From NCBI GenBank assembly GCA_963832355.1, contig CAWHTX010000013.1, positions 124,001 through 188,000 on the forward strand: 64,000 bases of DNA, written 5' to 3'. The notes under the pieces were generated by a model. It did no database searches. It worked only from the letters and a program-made list of their open reading frames with translations, and was not told the origin of the DNA. The stretch is from DATFVA01 sp963832355 (GTDB lineage Bacteria > Bacteroidota > Ignavibacteria > Ignavibacteriales > Ignavibacteriaceae). This document shows, one piece after another, positions 16,487 to 25,868 of the stretch. The translations under genes and the position numbers were made by a program. Every line of letters starts with the position of its first letter. Position 1 is the first letter of the stretch.

Positions 16487-19030
16487 ATGAAAATCAAGAA
16501 TTCAATTTTACCGGCAGCCCTTCTGCTCACCCTATTATTCTCGTTCTTCTATTTCAGTCAATTCAAAACATCAGTAAAAACTGAAAACGAAGCGATGGAA
16601 CCTTCTGAATGGATGATGACGCAGAGACTTTTTCCTTATATGCAGGCTGATCCTGATGTGTATTCTCAGGCATTAAGGCAGGTTAACGCAATGAAAACTT
16701 CACTTAGAAAAACAGTGGAACTGAGCTGGACCTTTGCCGGGCCTGTCAACATCGGGGGAAGGATAACTGATATCGAATTCAATCCGCAAAATCCAGACAT
16801 AGTTTATTGTTCTGCTGCTACGGGAGGTGTATTTAAATCAACAGATAAAGGTGAAACCTGGTTCCCTGTATTTGACGGACAGGCATTTTTATCTATAGGG
16901 GATATAGCTGTTGATCCGGTGAATCCTGATATAATTTATGTCGGTACCGGTGAAGCCAACGGGGGACATAATAATATGCCCGGGGGCGGAATGTTCAAAT
17001 CAACTGATGCGGGAAATTCCTGGTTCCCGATCGGACTCGACAGTGCTGAAACAATCGGAAGAGTAATTATCAATCCTTCCGATCCAAATGAGATATTCGT
17101 AGCTGCAATGGGCTCCTACTTTGTGCCTACTCACCAGAGAGGTATATACAAAAGTACTGACGGCGGGGCAACCTGGAATCAGTCGTTGTTTATTTCCGAT
17201 TCTACCGGAGCTATCGATATTGTAATGGATCCTGCTAATCCCAACTTCCTGATGGCTGCTATGTGGGAAAGAGTACGCAGACCAAATTCATCTCACCTGT
17301 ATGGACCTTCAAGCGGTATCTACAGATCAACCGATAACGGGGACACCTGGCAATTACTTGGCCCATCCACAGGACTTCCAAATGCTTCAACAATGAATGT
17401 CGGCAGAATTGGTCTGGCAATTTCAAAGTCTGATCCTGAAATATCATATGCACTTTACAATGACGGTTATGAATATCTTGGTCTGTATAAAACTACTAAT
17501 TACGGAACGTCGTGGACAAATGCTGATCCTGATATGGAAATATTAAACGGCGTAAACAACTTCAGCTGGTACTTCGGGCAGGTAAGAATAAATCCTTCCG
17601 ATCCGGCCAAAATTTATGTTATGGATGTGGGCTTTATGAGATCATCTGACGGAGGAGCCAACTGGGATCTTTCATATCAGACTCATGTAGACCATCACGC
17701 GCTGGCCTTTGATCCGACTGATCCTGACTATCTGATTAATGGAGATGACGGAGGCATCTACATTTCCACAAACGGAGGTTCCACGTGGGCGGGACCAAAG
17801 CAGATGCCCAACACACAGTTTTATGAAATAGGACTCGATTACAACAACCCGCAAAAACTTTATGGCGGTACACAGGATAATAATACAATAAGAACGCAGT
17901 CAGGCAGTCTCGATGACTGGCACTCACTCATCGGCGGGGACGGTTTTTATGTGATAGTAGATTATACTAATCCTAATATTATTTATGCCGAATCTCAGAA
18001 TGGCTACCTTCAGAAATCTACTGATGGAGGAAATAATTTCGATTACGCGAGGAACGGTATAAATCCTGATGAACCTACCAACTGGTCAACTCCTGTTGTT
18101 ATGGATCCCAATGATCATAATGTCCTTTATTATGGTACGGACAGAGTATATCGCACAAACAATGGTGCAGGCTTATGGACTGCAATAAGTCCTGACCTCA
18201 CAGATGGAATCCCCGGCACAAGGCTTGGTACTGTTACAACGATTGACGTTGCTCCTACAAATTCAAATGTAATTTATGCGGGTACGGACGATAGCCATGT
18301 GTGGGTTACAACTGATCATGGCAGTAACTGGACAGATATCTCATCGGCACTGCCTTACCGCTGGGTTACCCGTGTAAAGGTTGACCCGAATAATGAAAAT
18401 AACGTTTACGTAACCTTTTCAGGACTGAGATGGCATGACCCTCAGTCACATGTCTTTAAGAGTACAAATATGGGGGCTGACTGGACTGATATAAGCAGCA
18501 ATCTCCCGGATGCTCCTGTTAACGCTTTTGCTGTTGATAATAATTATCCCGATAGACTTTATCTTGGGAGTGACGTGGGTGCATTTATGAGTTTTAACGG
18601 CGGCGAATCCTGGCAGCCGATAGCCGACGGCCTGCCTGTAGTTTCTGTCTATGATATGAAGATCCATCCGGTTGAAAATTACCTTGCTATCGGAACTCAC
18701 GGAAGATCAATGTACAAAATTGATCTCACACAGCTAGTGGATATAAAACAGCCGGTAAACAGATTAGCAGGGTTCGGTTTGTCACAGAATTATCCTAATC
18801 CTTTCAACCCGTCCACTAAGGTTACATTTACGGTTGGTCATTCATCTTTTGTTACGCTTAAGGTTTATGATGCACTGGGTAGGGAAGTAGCCGATCTTGT
18901 TAATGAAGAAAAATCTCCGGGAGCTTATACAATAAACTTTAATGCTCAAAACCTTAGCAGCGGAGTATATTATTACCGGATCAAGGCAGGCAGCTATACC
19001 GAAACAAGGAAAATGATTTTGATGAAATAA
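16487..19030 (+). CDS. Secreted Asp-box (BNR/sortilin-like) propeller protein with T9SS sorting domain
   Basis: An 847-residue exported protein. A signal anchor (residues 5-25) precedes a large beta-propeller region with about eleven Asp boxes, such as STDKGETW, STDAGNSW, STDGGATW, STDNGDTW, SSDGGANW, STNGGSTW and TTDHGSNW. The last 85 residues are a type A T9SS sorting domain (GLSQNYPNPFNPST ... ETRKMILMK). The propellers resemble sortilin VPS10-type or xyloglucanase-type folds, but no catalytic residues can be assigned, so binding or hydrolysis of polymers are both open. It should be released or surface-bound after T9SS export. Confidence 0.9.
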   Translation: MKIKNSILPAALLLTLLFSFFYFSQFKTSVKTENEAMEPSEWMMTQRLFPYMQADPDVYSQALRQVNAMKTSLRKTVELSWTFAGPVNIGGRITDIEFNPQNPDIVYCSAATGGVFKSTDKGETWFPVFDGQAFLSIGDIAVDPVNPDIIYVGTGEANGGHNNMPGGGMFKSTDAGNSWFPIGLDSAETIGRVIINPSDPNEIFVAAMGSYFVPTHQRGIYKSTDGGATWNQSLFISDSTGAIDIVMDPANPNFLMAAMWERVRRPNSSHLYGPSSGIYRSTDNGDTWQLLGPSTGLPNASTMNVGRIGLAISKSDPEISYALYNDGYEYLGLYKTTNYGTSWTNADPDMEILNGVNNFSWYFGQVRINPSDPAKIYVMDVGFMRSSDGGANWDLSYQTHVDHHALAFDPTDPDYLINGDDGGIYISTNGGSTWAGPKQMPNTQFYEIGLDYNNPQKLYGGTQDNNTIRTQSGSLDDWHSLIGGDGFYVIVDYTNPNIIYAESQNGYLQKSTDGGNNFDYARNGINPDEPTNWSTPVVMDPNDHNVLYYGTDRVYRTNNGAGLWTAISPDLTDGIPGTRLGTVTTIDVAPTNSNVIYAGTDDSHVWVTTDHGSNWTDISSALPYRWVTRVKVDPNNENNVYVTFSGLRWHDPQSHVFKSTNMGADWTDISSNLPDAPVNAFAVDNNYPDRLYLGSDVGAFMSFNGGESWQPIADGLPVVSVYDMKIHPVENYLAIGTHGRSMYKIDLTQLVDIKQPVNRLAGFGLSQNYPNPFNPSTKVTFTVGHSSFVTLKVYDALGREVADLVNEEKSPGAYTINFNAQNLSSGVYYYRIKAGSYTETRKMILMK

Positions 19031-19049
19031 ACCCACTTTTAAAATTATC

Positions 19050-19089
19050 AGCAGGCACCAGGACCTGGATTCTTAGTCCGGTGCCTGCT
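19050..19089 (+). terminator. Strong hairpin after the propeller gene
   Basis: AGCAGGCACC-A-GGAC pairs with GTCC-GGTGCCTGCT: a 14-bp stem with one bulged base and an 11-base loop, 20 bases after the stop. No T-run follows, so it may terminate by another route or protect the 3' end of the messenger. Confidence 0.55.
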
Positions 19090-19208
19090 AATCATTTAGC
19101 CTACCAGCCTCACCATCTTCTCATTATACCGCTCATCCTAAATTATTAGTCGTCACTTAAATGAATTCTTATTTTCGATAAGCACAATTTATTTGATGGA
19201 GGTGAATG

Positions 19209-20270
19209 ATGAGAAGAGGGATACAGTTAAACATTTACGTTTTCTACATAATTTTGTTCATTCTGATGCTGGCTGCAGTTGTCTCGGCCCAGACTCAGTT
19301 AACGGCTCCCCAGGTCAGTCAGAAGGCCAGTGTTTCCCAGACGATCGGGCTGACTGACATAACAATTAACTACCATGGACCAAAAGTTAACGGAAGAGAA
19401 GTTTGGGGAAAACTGGTTCCTTACAATGAAGTCTGGCGCGGCGGGGCAAACGAAAATACTACAATATCTTTTTCAGATCCGGTGAAGATTGAAGGAAAAG
19501 ATCTTTCGGCTGGTACGTACGGATTACACTTCATTCCAACAGAAAACAACTGGACAGTCATTTTTAATAAGAACTACTGGTCGTGGGGAAGCTTCAATTA
19601 CAGGGAAGCCGATGATCAGCTGAGGGTCTCCGTCAAACCTGAGAAGACCGACTTCCGGGAATGGTTAAGCTATTCATTTGATAATCCTGAAGCAAACTCT
19701 GTAGATGCAGTAATGCGATGGGAAAAACTGAGTGTCCCGATCCATATCACCCTTGATGTACATGAGCTTGTTATCCAACATATGAAGAAAGAACTTGATA
19801 ACCTCCAGGGTTTTTTCTGGCAGGGATGGAACCAGATCGCAGCATATGCACTGGTTAATAACATGCATCTTAAAGATGCGATGAACTGGGTTGATAAGTC
19901 AATAAATTTTAATAAAAATTTTACCAACCAGATGACTAAAGCCGGGCTGCTGGAAGCTTCAGGTAACTCAACAGAGGCTGCTGAACTTAAGAAATCAGTG
20001 ATGGCCGATGCCACAGAAGCCGAAATAAACACTTATGGTTATCAACTGCTCCAGATGGGTAAGAATTCTGAAGCAATAGAAGTCTTTATGAGAAACACTC
20101 AGGATCATCCTGATTCGTGGAACGTCTGGGATAGTCTTGGTGAAGCGTATGGAATAACCGGTAATAAAACTCTGGCCGTTAAGTATTATTCAAAGGCTTA
20201 CGATATGGCGCCTGAAAATCAAAAAAGCAGAATTAAAGGCATACTTAAAAACTTCGGCAAGGACATATAA
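19209..20270 (+). CDS. Secreted DUF2911 protein with TPR-like C-terminus
   Basis: A 353-residue exported protein of unknown function. A signal peptide (about 1-25, ending VVSA) precedes a DUF2911 domain (about 30-185): VSQTIGLTDITINYHGPKV, VWRGGANENTTISF, LSAGTYGLHFIP, then FNKNYWSWGSF. Residues 250-345 form TPR-like helices (YGYQLLQMGKNSEAIEVF, WDSLGEAYGITGNKTLAVKYY). The start at 19209 is chosen because GGAGG lies six bases upstream; an adjacent ATG at 19206 is too close to it. The family is common in Bacteroidota and related groups. Confidence 0.9.
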   Translation: MRRGIQLNIYVFYIILFILMLAAVVSAQTQLTAPQVSQKASVSQTIGLTDITINYHGPKVNGREVWGKLVPYNEVWRGGANENTTISFSDPVKIEGKDLSAGTYGLHFIPTENNWTVIFNKNYWSWGSFNYREADDQLRVSVKPEKTDFREWLSYSFDNPEANSVDAVMRWEKLSVPIHITLDVHELVIQHMKKELDNLQGFFWQGWNQIAAYALVNNMHLKDAMNWVDKSINFNKNFTNQMTKAGLLEASGNSTEAAELKKSVMADATEAEINTYGYQLLQMGKNSEAIEVFMRNTQDHPDSWNVWDSLGEAYGITGNKTLAVKYYSKAYDMAPENQKSRIKGILKNFGKDI

Positions 20271-20289
20271 CTAATTTTCTCCATCATAC

Positions 20290-20323
20290 GCTGCCGCATC
20301 CAACCCCGACCGGGTGCGGCAGC
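20290..20323 (+). terminator. GC-rich hairpin after the DUF2911 gene
   Basis: A perfect 9-bp stem, GCTGCCGCA at 20290-20298 and TGCGGCAGC at 20315-20323, lies 19 bases after the stop codon. The following bases are not U-rich, so terminator function is likely but not shown. Confidence 0.55.
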
Positions 20324-20414
20324 TGACTTATCAATTGACCTCACACAACCTCTGCGAAAACTGAAACAGATATTCAATAATACCTTTATAATATTAAATT
20401 TGTATAATTGAATA

Positions 20415-21083
20415 ATGGAAGAACAAAAAAACAACACACAGGCAGTTAAAAGCCTGCTGATACCCGGCAGCTTCGTATTAGCATTGTGGATAATTCTCAT
20501 TTTACAGCAGACCTTTAACCTGAACTTTCCTTATGAGTTCGGCCTTCATCCGAGAACCTTTTCTGGTTTGATAGGAATTGTTACTTCGCCTCTTATTCAT
20601 GCAGGTTATGCACATTTATTGTCAAATACACTTCCATTGTTTCTCCTCTCTGCAGGTATAATTTATTTTTACCCGGAAACTGCCTATAAAGTTATAGTTA
20701 TAATATATCTTGCAACCGGTCTGCTTGTATGGCTTTTTGCCCGCTCAGTCTATCATATCGGCGCATCCGGTCTGATATATGGATTTGCTGCTTTCCTTTT
20801 CTTCAGTGGTATATTCAAACGGGATAACCGTTCCATAGGACTTTCTCTTCTGGTAACTTTTATCTACGGCGGTATGGTGTGGGGAATTCTGCCCGGACAG
20901 CCGGGAATTAGCTGGGAGTCTCATTTTTTTGGCGGGATCACAGGTATAGTATGTGCTTTCATCTTCCGTAAAAAAGATAAGCATTATAAATATGACTGGG
21001 AAGCTGAAGAAAGTGAAATCCCCCCCGATAAGCTTGAGATTTCATACGACAAAGAAAAACGGGATGAATCATCCGAGGATTAA
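20415..21083 (+). CDS. Rhomboid family intramembrane serine protease
   Basis: A 222-residue inner-membrane protease with six hydrophobic helices. The catalytic dyad is Ser118 in HIGASGLIYG and His170 in WESHFFGG. The stabilising HAGYAHLLSN motif (residues 62-71) supplies the His and Asn of helix 2. The tail after helix 6 is charged and cytoplasmic. Rhomboids cleave transmembrane segments of other membrane proteins; substrates here are unknown. A TAAATTTG element 12 bases before the ATG could be a -7 box, but no good -33 partner is seen. The next four genes on this strand may form a loose operon with it. Confidence 0.92.
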   Translation: MEEQKNNTQAVKSLLIPGSFVLALWIILILQQTFNLNFPYEFGLHPRTFSGLIGIVTSPLIHAGYAHLLSNTLPLFLLSAGIIYFYPETAYKVIVIIYLATGLLVWLFARSVYHIGASGLIYGFAAFLFFSGIFKRDNRSIGLSLLVTFIYGGMVWGILPGQPGISWESHFFGGITGIVCAFIFRKKDKHYKYDWEAEESEIPPDKLEISYDKEKRDESSED

Positions 21084-21189
21084 GACCTGACCTGCTTTCA
21101 CATAGGGGTTTTTCTTTAATGATAATTCAATAGACTTTTTTATTTTGCGGAGTGATTTTTTGAAATTGCTGATAGAGAGGTGAGTACTA

Positions 21190-21543
21190 ATGAAAAAAAC
21201 AACTTCTGAAACAAGAAAATACCGCCTGGATTTGAATGATAAGATACTTAATTCAGGCTTCAGGGATTTTAATAAATTTTTTGCCCTGGATAATAAAGCT
21301 TATATAGACGGAGCACTTCCGGCAAAGACGAAAGAGCTGATGGGACTTGTTGCCTCCATGGTGATGCGCTGCAATGACTGTATCTTCTATCATATCGACA
21401 GATCAATACAGGAAGGAGCAAGCAGAGAAGAGCTGCATGAGTCATTTAATATTGCACTTATTGTAGGCGGATCAATCGTTATTCCTCATCTAAGGTATGC
21501 TTTCGAAGTAATGGAAGAAATCCTGACGGAATCAAAAGAATAA
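21190..21543 (+). CDS. Carboxymuconolactone decarboxylase / AhpD-like family protein
   Basis: A 117-residue all-helical protein of the CMD/AhpD superfamily. The redox motif is seen as MRCNDCIFYH, with the CxxC cysteines and the following His expected of AhpD-like alkylhydroperoxidase partners. It ends soon after the paired helix (ESFNIALIVGGSIVIPHLRYA). A thiol-linked peroxidase or reductase role is likely; decarboxylase activity is less so given the CxxC. It sits between a rhomboid and a small sugar transporter, which does not narrow the role. Confidence 0.88.
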   Translation: MKKTTSETRKYRLDLNDKILNSGFRDFNKFFALDNKAYIDGALPAKTKELMGLVASMVMRCNDCIFYHIDRSIQEGASREELHESFNIALIVGGSIVIPHLRYAFEVMEEILTESKE

Positions 21544-21566
21544 TTTTTTAATTAAACAGGACTACA

Positions 21567-21824
21567 ATGGAATATATCGGAATAATCGGGCTGCTGGCAC
21601 TGGCCGCAGGATGGATACCTCAGACCATCGAAACAATTAAATTTAAACAATGCAATATCAACCTCTACTTCCTGATCCTTAACTTTATCGGAAGTGTATC
21701 GCTTACACTATATGCAATATTTCTGCATGATGCTGTATTTACGATTTTAAATTCGATGACAACAATTGGAGCAGTAATAAATTTGTTTTATAAATTCCAA
21801 TCGGCAAAAGGAGCAAATGCTTGA
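21567..21824 (+). CDS. SemiSWEET (PQ-loop) family small transporter
   Basis: An 85-residue protein with three transmembrane helices, the size of bacterial SemiSWEETs, which dimerise to form a sugar facilitator. The PQ motif is present in AAGWIPQTIETIK of helix 1, and LILNFIGSVSLTLYAI forms helix 2. Transport of small sugars is known for the family; the sugar is not indicated here. Its stop overlaps the TTG start of rdgB by four bases (TTGA), so the two are translationally coupled. Confidence 0.88.
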   Translation: MEYIGIIGLLALAAGWIPQTIETIKFKQCNINLYFLILNFIGSVSLTLYAIFLHDAVFTILNSMTTIGAVINLFYKFQSAKGANA

Positions 21825-22399
21825 AGAAAATTATAATCGCCACAACTAACCAGGGCAAACTGAAGGAGATAAAAAAGATTTTGAGTGGTCTCTCTTTTAC
21901 TCTCTTAAGTTTAAGTGATTTTGAGAATGTTCCTGAAGTGGTTGAGGATAAAGATACTTTTTTTGGGAACGCTGAGAAAAAAGCGTTTGAGATCTTTAAT
22001 ATGTTCCGTATACCGGTTATTGCCGACGACTCAGGACTTTCGGTTGATCAGCTCGACGGCAGACCGGGGGTATATTCGGCCAGGTATGCAGGTGAAAATT
22101 CCACCGATGAGCAGAACAATATTAAGCTGATTTCGGAACTGATGGGGCTGCCGTCACCTCATCCGGCAAGGTTTATTTCTGTTGCTGTTTATTATGACGG
22201 CAATAACTATATTTCCGCTTCCGGTGAGTTGATTGGTGAAATTATCCTGGAACCAGAAGGGCATAATGGTTTTGGTTATGACCCCTTATTCGTGCCTGAA
22301 GGTTATTCATCAACTCTGGCTGAGTTATCTTTTGAAGAAAAAAACAGTATAAGTCACCGGGCAAAAGCATTTAATAAACTGAAAGAAAAGTTAACCTGA
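21821..22399 (+). CDS. rdgB: XTP/dITP pyrophosphatase (RdgB/HAM1)
   Basis: A 192-residue nucleotide-pool sanitising enzyme that hydrolyses XTP, ITP and dITP to monophosphates, keeping deaminated purines out of DNA and RNA. Family motifs are clear: ATTNQGKLKEIKKIL at the N-terminus, IADDSGLSVD with the metal-binding acidic residues, and GFGYDPLFVPEG. The start is TTG at 21821 with AGGAG upstream and overlaps the SemiSWEET stop. Length is normal for the family. Confidence 0.95.
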   Translation: MKKIIIATTNQGKLKEIKKILSGLSFTLLSLSDFENVPEVVEDKDTFFGNAEKKAFEIFNMFRIPVIADDSGLSVDQLDGRPGVYSARYAGENSTDEQNNIKLISELMGLPSPHPARFISVAVYYDGNNYISASGELIGEIILEPEGHNGFGYDPLFVPEGYSSTLAELSFEEKNSISHRAKAFNKLKEKLT

Positions 22400-22405
22400 G
22401 GTTAT

Positions 22406-23179
22406 ATGAGAAAATACATTTCCCCTTTAGCAACGATAATAGTATTAGGACTTTTAATAAGCGCCTGTAATAAAAATAATAGTACAAATCCCCCCGTGCA
22501 GAACGATACGGGATATTTTCCGAACGGTGATGGTACAACTTATACATACTCCATAGCAGAAACGGATTCAAACGGAACACAGACCACGGGCACCCGCAGT
22601 AGTGAATACAGCGGTACTGCGGTTAAGAACGGAACTACCTACCAGGTGCAGATCGATTCTATAAATATTTCAGGTATTTCATCTATATCGCTTTCCTATT
22701 TCCGCAAAACTAACGACAGTCTCTATTATTTCCTGGATACAACAGGTCTCTCGGCTGTAATTCCCGACAGCCTGAGCGGCAGCGTTTCGCTCGATGCAGA
22801 GATGAAAATACTTTCATTTCCGGTGGATGTGAATAAAACATGGCCGGTCTTCAAGCTTTATGTTCATTACGGTATTTTTAACATCCCCATTCTGACAGTC
22901 GATGGCTCATATGATGGTACAGAGAATATCACTCTCCACCTGAATTCCGGGGATACCAATAAGGATGCTGTCAGGTTAAAATATACTTTGAGCATGGGAG
23001 TCCCGGGCGGTCCCACAACAGAGTACAATGCTTTTGCCTGGCTGGTTGATGGTATAGGTGTTGTGAAATGGCAGGGGAACGGCGCAATTCTTAATGCATT
23101 TGCAGGCGGCGGAATAAATCTGTCGGATACTACTTCAGTTGTTACTCAAAGCTTAACTTCGTATGACGTTAAGCAGTAA
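22406..23179 (+). CDS. Putative lipoprotein of unknown function
   Basis: A 257-residue protein with a lipoprotein signal: LGLLISAC places the lipid-modified Cys at residue 21, followed by an Asn/Thr-rich linker. The mature part is rich in beta-strand patterns (YFPNGDGTTYTYSIAETD, VGLKYTL-like repeats) and resembles generic cell-surface lipoproteins of this lineage; I recognise no specific family. It starts seven bases after rdgB. A GU-containing 8-bp hairpin at 23197-23218 may end the transcript. Confidence 0.8.
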   Translation: MRKYISPLATIIVLGLLISACNKNNSTNPPVQNDTGYFPNGDGTTYTYSIAETDSNGTQTTGTRSSEYSGTAVKNGTTYQVQIDSINISGISSISLSYFRKTNDSLYYFLDTTGLSAVIPDSLSGSVSLDAEMKILSFPVDVNKTWPVFKLYVHYGIFNIPILTVDGSYDGTENITLHLNSGDTNKDAVRLKYTLSMGVPGGPTTEYNAFAWLVDGIGVVKWQGNGAILNAFAGGGINLSDTTSVVTQSLTSYDVKQ

Positions 23180-23291
23180 TCATTGAACATTTACTGTACC
23201 GGGGAAAATATCCTGGTAGAGGATAAATTATTGTAAACTTAGAATATCATCTGAGAAGGAAGATTCACATGGAGGATCTAAGAAAGGTTAC

Positions 23292-23975
23292 CTATTTGGT
23301 AGCGATTATTGTTTGTACAATACCCATTGTAAGCGGATAGGTCTCGATATTCCTGAAGCCTGAATTCCTCAGAAGATCCGGCATATTTATTTTCTCATCA
23401 AATTCCTCAACCGAGCGCGGCAGGTACTTATAGGCCGCCATGTCACCCGATATGATTCCTCCGACCACAGGCAGGATCTTTTTGAAATAAAATTTATACA
23501 AAGCCTTGAACAGAGCATTTGAGGGGAGTCTGAATTCAATAATAGTCGCCTTTCCGCCTTGCTTTAATACCCGGTAAAAGGAATTGAAACCTTCCTGGAT
23601 ATCGTAGAAGTTGCGTACGCCGAAAGCAACAGTGATGTTCGTTACCGATTCATCTTTAAGTGGAAGATTTTCAGCAACCATCTGAACGGTTCTTGACTTT
23701 ATCCATTCACTTTTTTTCTCAAACAGCTGGAGCATATTAAATGAATAATCTGCTCCGAAGATCTTTTCAGCCCCATGTTTTTTCGCTTCAATAGCAACGT
23801 CGCCGGTTCCGCAGGCAACATCCAGGAGAATGCTTTCTGAATTACACCCGGTAAGCTTAAGAGCTTTCTTTCTCCAGTAAATATCCATTCCAAAGCTCAG
23901 GAGATGATTCAGGAAATCATATCTCCAGGCAATTGAATCAAAGATCTTTTTTACTTCTTTTTTCTTTTCAGTCAT
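23292..23975 (-). CDS. ubiE: Demethylmenaquinone methyltransferase (UbiE/MenG)
   Basis: A 227-residue SAM-dependent methyltransferase that makes menaquinone from demethylmenaquinone, the last step of the pathway. Family features are WRYDFLNHLLSFGMDIYWRKK at the N-terminus, the SAM-binding LDVACGTGDVAIEA, and AFGVRNFYDIQEGFNSFYRVLK. Being UbiE/MenG, and not a generic methyltransferase, is supported across its length. It overlaps the PAP2 gene by eight bases and is last in a three-gene minus-strand unit. Confidence 0.95.
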   Translation of the reverse strand: MTEKKKEVKKIFDSIAWRYDFLNHLLSFGMDIYWRKKALKLTGCNSESILLDVACGTGDVAIEAKKHGAEKIFGADYSFNMLQLFEKKSEWIKSRTVQMVAENLPLKDESVTNITVAFGVRNFYDIQEGFNSFYRVLKQGGKATIIEFRLPSNALFKALYKFYFKKILPVVGGIISGDMAAYKYLPRSVEEFDEKINMPDLLRNSGFRNIETYPLTMGIVQTIIATK

Positions 23976-24927
23976 CTTTTATTTTGTTGTATTGAAACTC
24001 TTCCAGTCCCGTCTTTTTTCTCCACCAGTTAAAAAGATACTTACCTGACCAGACAGAGAAAATCATAAACACCAGTCCGCCGACCAGATCAATTACATAG
24101 TGATACTGAAGGTAGACAGTTGCAAAAATCAGCAGCGAGCCGACTGGAATAAAGAAGTACCTTGATCGGCTTTTTAGCCTTACTGACAGATACATCACAA
24201 TTAAAGTAATCATTGTATGCCCGCTGGGGAACACATCTCTCTGTACAAACGCAGCCGGATTAACAGTGGAAGGCGTAATTGATTCACCAAAGTTTACAAA
24301 ATCCCGCAGGTATTTGGTCAACAGCAGGCCCGGAAGCTGGTTATCAAGTTCGGCGAAGTTGTGGAGTGTAAAACGCGGACCTATTCCCGGGAGAGCAAAA
24401 TAACCCAGGTAGGAGAGAAAGAAGCCGTATACAATAGAGAATACCGCGAAATCACACGCCAGGTATTTGTGCTTCCTGAGAAGTACCAGGGCAAGGATAA
24501 TCGGCAGCAGGTAGAAGATGCTGTAAATAATCTGGAGTATTTCTGTTAGCAGGGGAAAAGCTATTGTCTGCAGAACCTGGGTGGGATTTGCGCCGAAGAT
24601 CCAGTAGTCGATCTTTATAAATAGCCAGTCGTAATCCTGACCTCTTATAGGCTTTATCATAAAATAAAGCTCTTTGAAAGTAATGAATATTAACGGGGCT
24701 ATATACCAGTAGTGGATAATCCGCCAGAGTTTAATATTCTGCTTATTCTCGAGGAAAGAGATCAGGAAGGCAAATACTATAACACCGATATTTACCAGCA
24801 TCCAGGTTGATGTATTCTCAATCTTATCATGAAAGATAATATTCATAATAATCAGGAATACATAGAAAACCACCACCACGAGGTCGTAGGCTTTAAGATT
24901 CTTAATAAAAGACTTAAATTTTCTCAT
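23968..24927 (-). CDS. PAP2-superfamily phosphatase (inositol phosphorylceramide synthase-like)
   Basis: A 319-residue integral membrane protein with about eight helices and the PAP2 active-site signature: FPSGHTMITL and YHYVIDLVGG hold the two catalytic histidines. The segment ALPGIGPRF corresponds to the region preceding the SGH motif in the PAP2_3 subgroup, which includes inositol phosphorylceramide synthase and related lipid phosphotransferases. A role in phospholipid or polyprenyl phosphate dephosphorylation or headgroup transfer is likely; which one cannot be told. It overlaps rsmA by one base (TGATG) and ubiE by eight. Confidence 0.9.
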   Translation of the reverse strand: MRKFKSFIKNLKAYDLVVVVFYVFLIIMNIIFHDKIENTSTWMLVNIGVIVFAFLISFLENKQNIKLWRIIHYWYIAPLIFITFKELYFMIKPIRGQDYDWLFIKIDYWIFGANPTQVLQTIAFPLLTEILQIIYSIFYLLPIILALVLLRKHKYLACDFAVFSIVYGFFLSYLGYFALPGIGPRFTLHNFAELDNQLPGLLLTKYLRDFVNFGESITPSTVNPAAFVQRDVFPSGHTMITLIVMYLSVRLKSRSRYFFIPVGSLLIFATVYLQYHYVIDLVGGLVFMIFSVWSGKYLFNWWRKKTGLEEFQYNKIKDD

Positions 24928-25724
24928 CAGCCTGCATTATAAGAGGGATGATTAAGTGTGAACAATGCAAGTTTTTCAAAATCCTTTATATTTAACTGTT
25001 CTGCACGAAGGGACAGATCTATGCCTGAATCAAAAAAATCAATATCCTTAAATATACTGTCTCTAAGTGAATTTTTTAAAGTTTTTCTTCTTTTTCCAAA
25101 TGAAGCTTTTACAATTTTAATGAATCTTTTTTTGAAATCATTGCTGATTGTAAATTCTTTCATGAAAATATGGATGACAGCAGAAAAGACTTTGGGTTTG
25201 GGGTAAAAAACATTCGGGGAGACTTTAAAGCAGAACTTGACCTCTGAAAAATAATTTAACAATACTGAAAGTATTCCATAATCCCTGGATCCCCGGGAGG
25301 ATGTCATTCTCTTTGCTACTTCATACTGGACCATGAGTACAGCATCATTAATGATGTCATTATTCTCTATCAGTTTAAAGATTATCGGAGATGTCAGATT
25401 ATAGGGTATATTGCCTGCTATCCTGAATTTAAGTCCTTGCTGGTTGTATAAACTAATGAGATCAGTTTTGAGAAAATCTTCATTATAGAATTTTACGGAA
25501 GGATATTTTTCAGATAAATCCTCCTTAACCCTTTTATCGATCTCAATGGCAGTAATATGGGCATCCGTTGCAGCTAATTTTGAAGTTAAGGCACCCATGC
25601 CGGGCCCTACTTCAATTATAAAATCTTCTGCCGCGGGACTAATTTCCTTAATAATTTTGTCAAGAATGTTATTATCCCTGAGGTAGTTCTGACCGAATCT
25701 TTTTAAGGGTTTAACTTTTTCCAT
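24927..25724 (-). CDS. rsmA: 16S rRNA dimethyladenosine transferase (RsmA/KsgA)
   Basis: A 265-residue enzyme that dimethylates two adjacent adenines in the 3' terminal helix of 16S rRNA during late small-subunit assembly. Seen are KRFGQNYLRDNNILDKII, the SAM site IEVGPGMGALTSKL and the catalytic NIPYNLTSPIIF motif. The C-terminal small helical domain (KVSPNVFYPKPKVFSAV onward) is complete. It is first in a minus-strand operon with the PAP2 and ubiE genes. Confidence 0.96.
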   Translation of the reverse strand: MEKVKPLKRFGQNYLRDNNILDKIIKEISPAAEDFIIEVGPGMGALTSKLAATDAHITAIEIDKRVKEDLSEKYPSVKFYNEDFLKTDLISLYNQQGLKFRIAGNIPYNLTSPIIFKLIENNDIINDAVLMVQYEVAKRMTSSRGSRDYGILSVLLNYFSEVKFCFKVSPNVFYPKPKVFSAVIHIFMKEFTISNDFKKRFIKIVKASFGKRRKTLKNSLRDSIFKDIDFFDSGIDLSLRAEQLNIKDFEKLALFTLNHPSYNAG

Positions 25725-25868
25725 TTAATAAAATTACTGGAAGATTGAACCAGATACAATTCTTTTAGACTTAATGTTTCAAATAACACAGACTCTGTTC
25801 TGTTTTGAAAGTATTTTATTTTATTCATAGCTTTCACTGAATAAATAAATTAATAAAAGGAGCAGACC

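Noticed and set aside
23270..23341. A 23-codon plus-strand frame overlapping the 3' end of ubiE
   Set aside because: It is mostly antisense to conserved ubiE codons and has no independent support.
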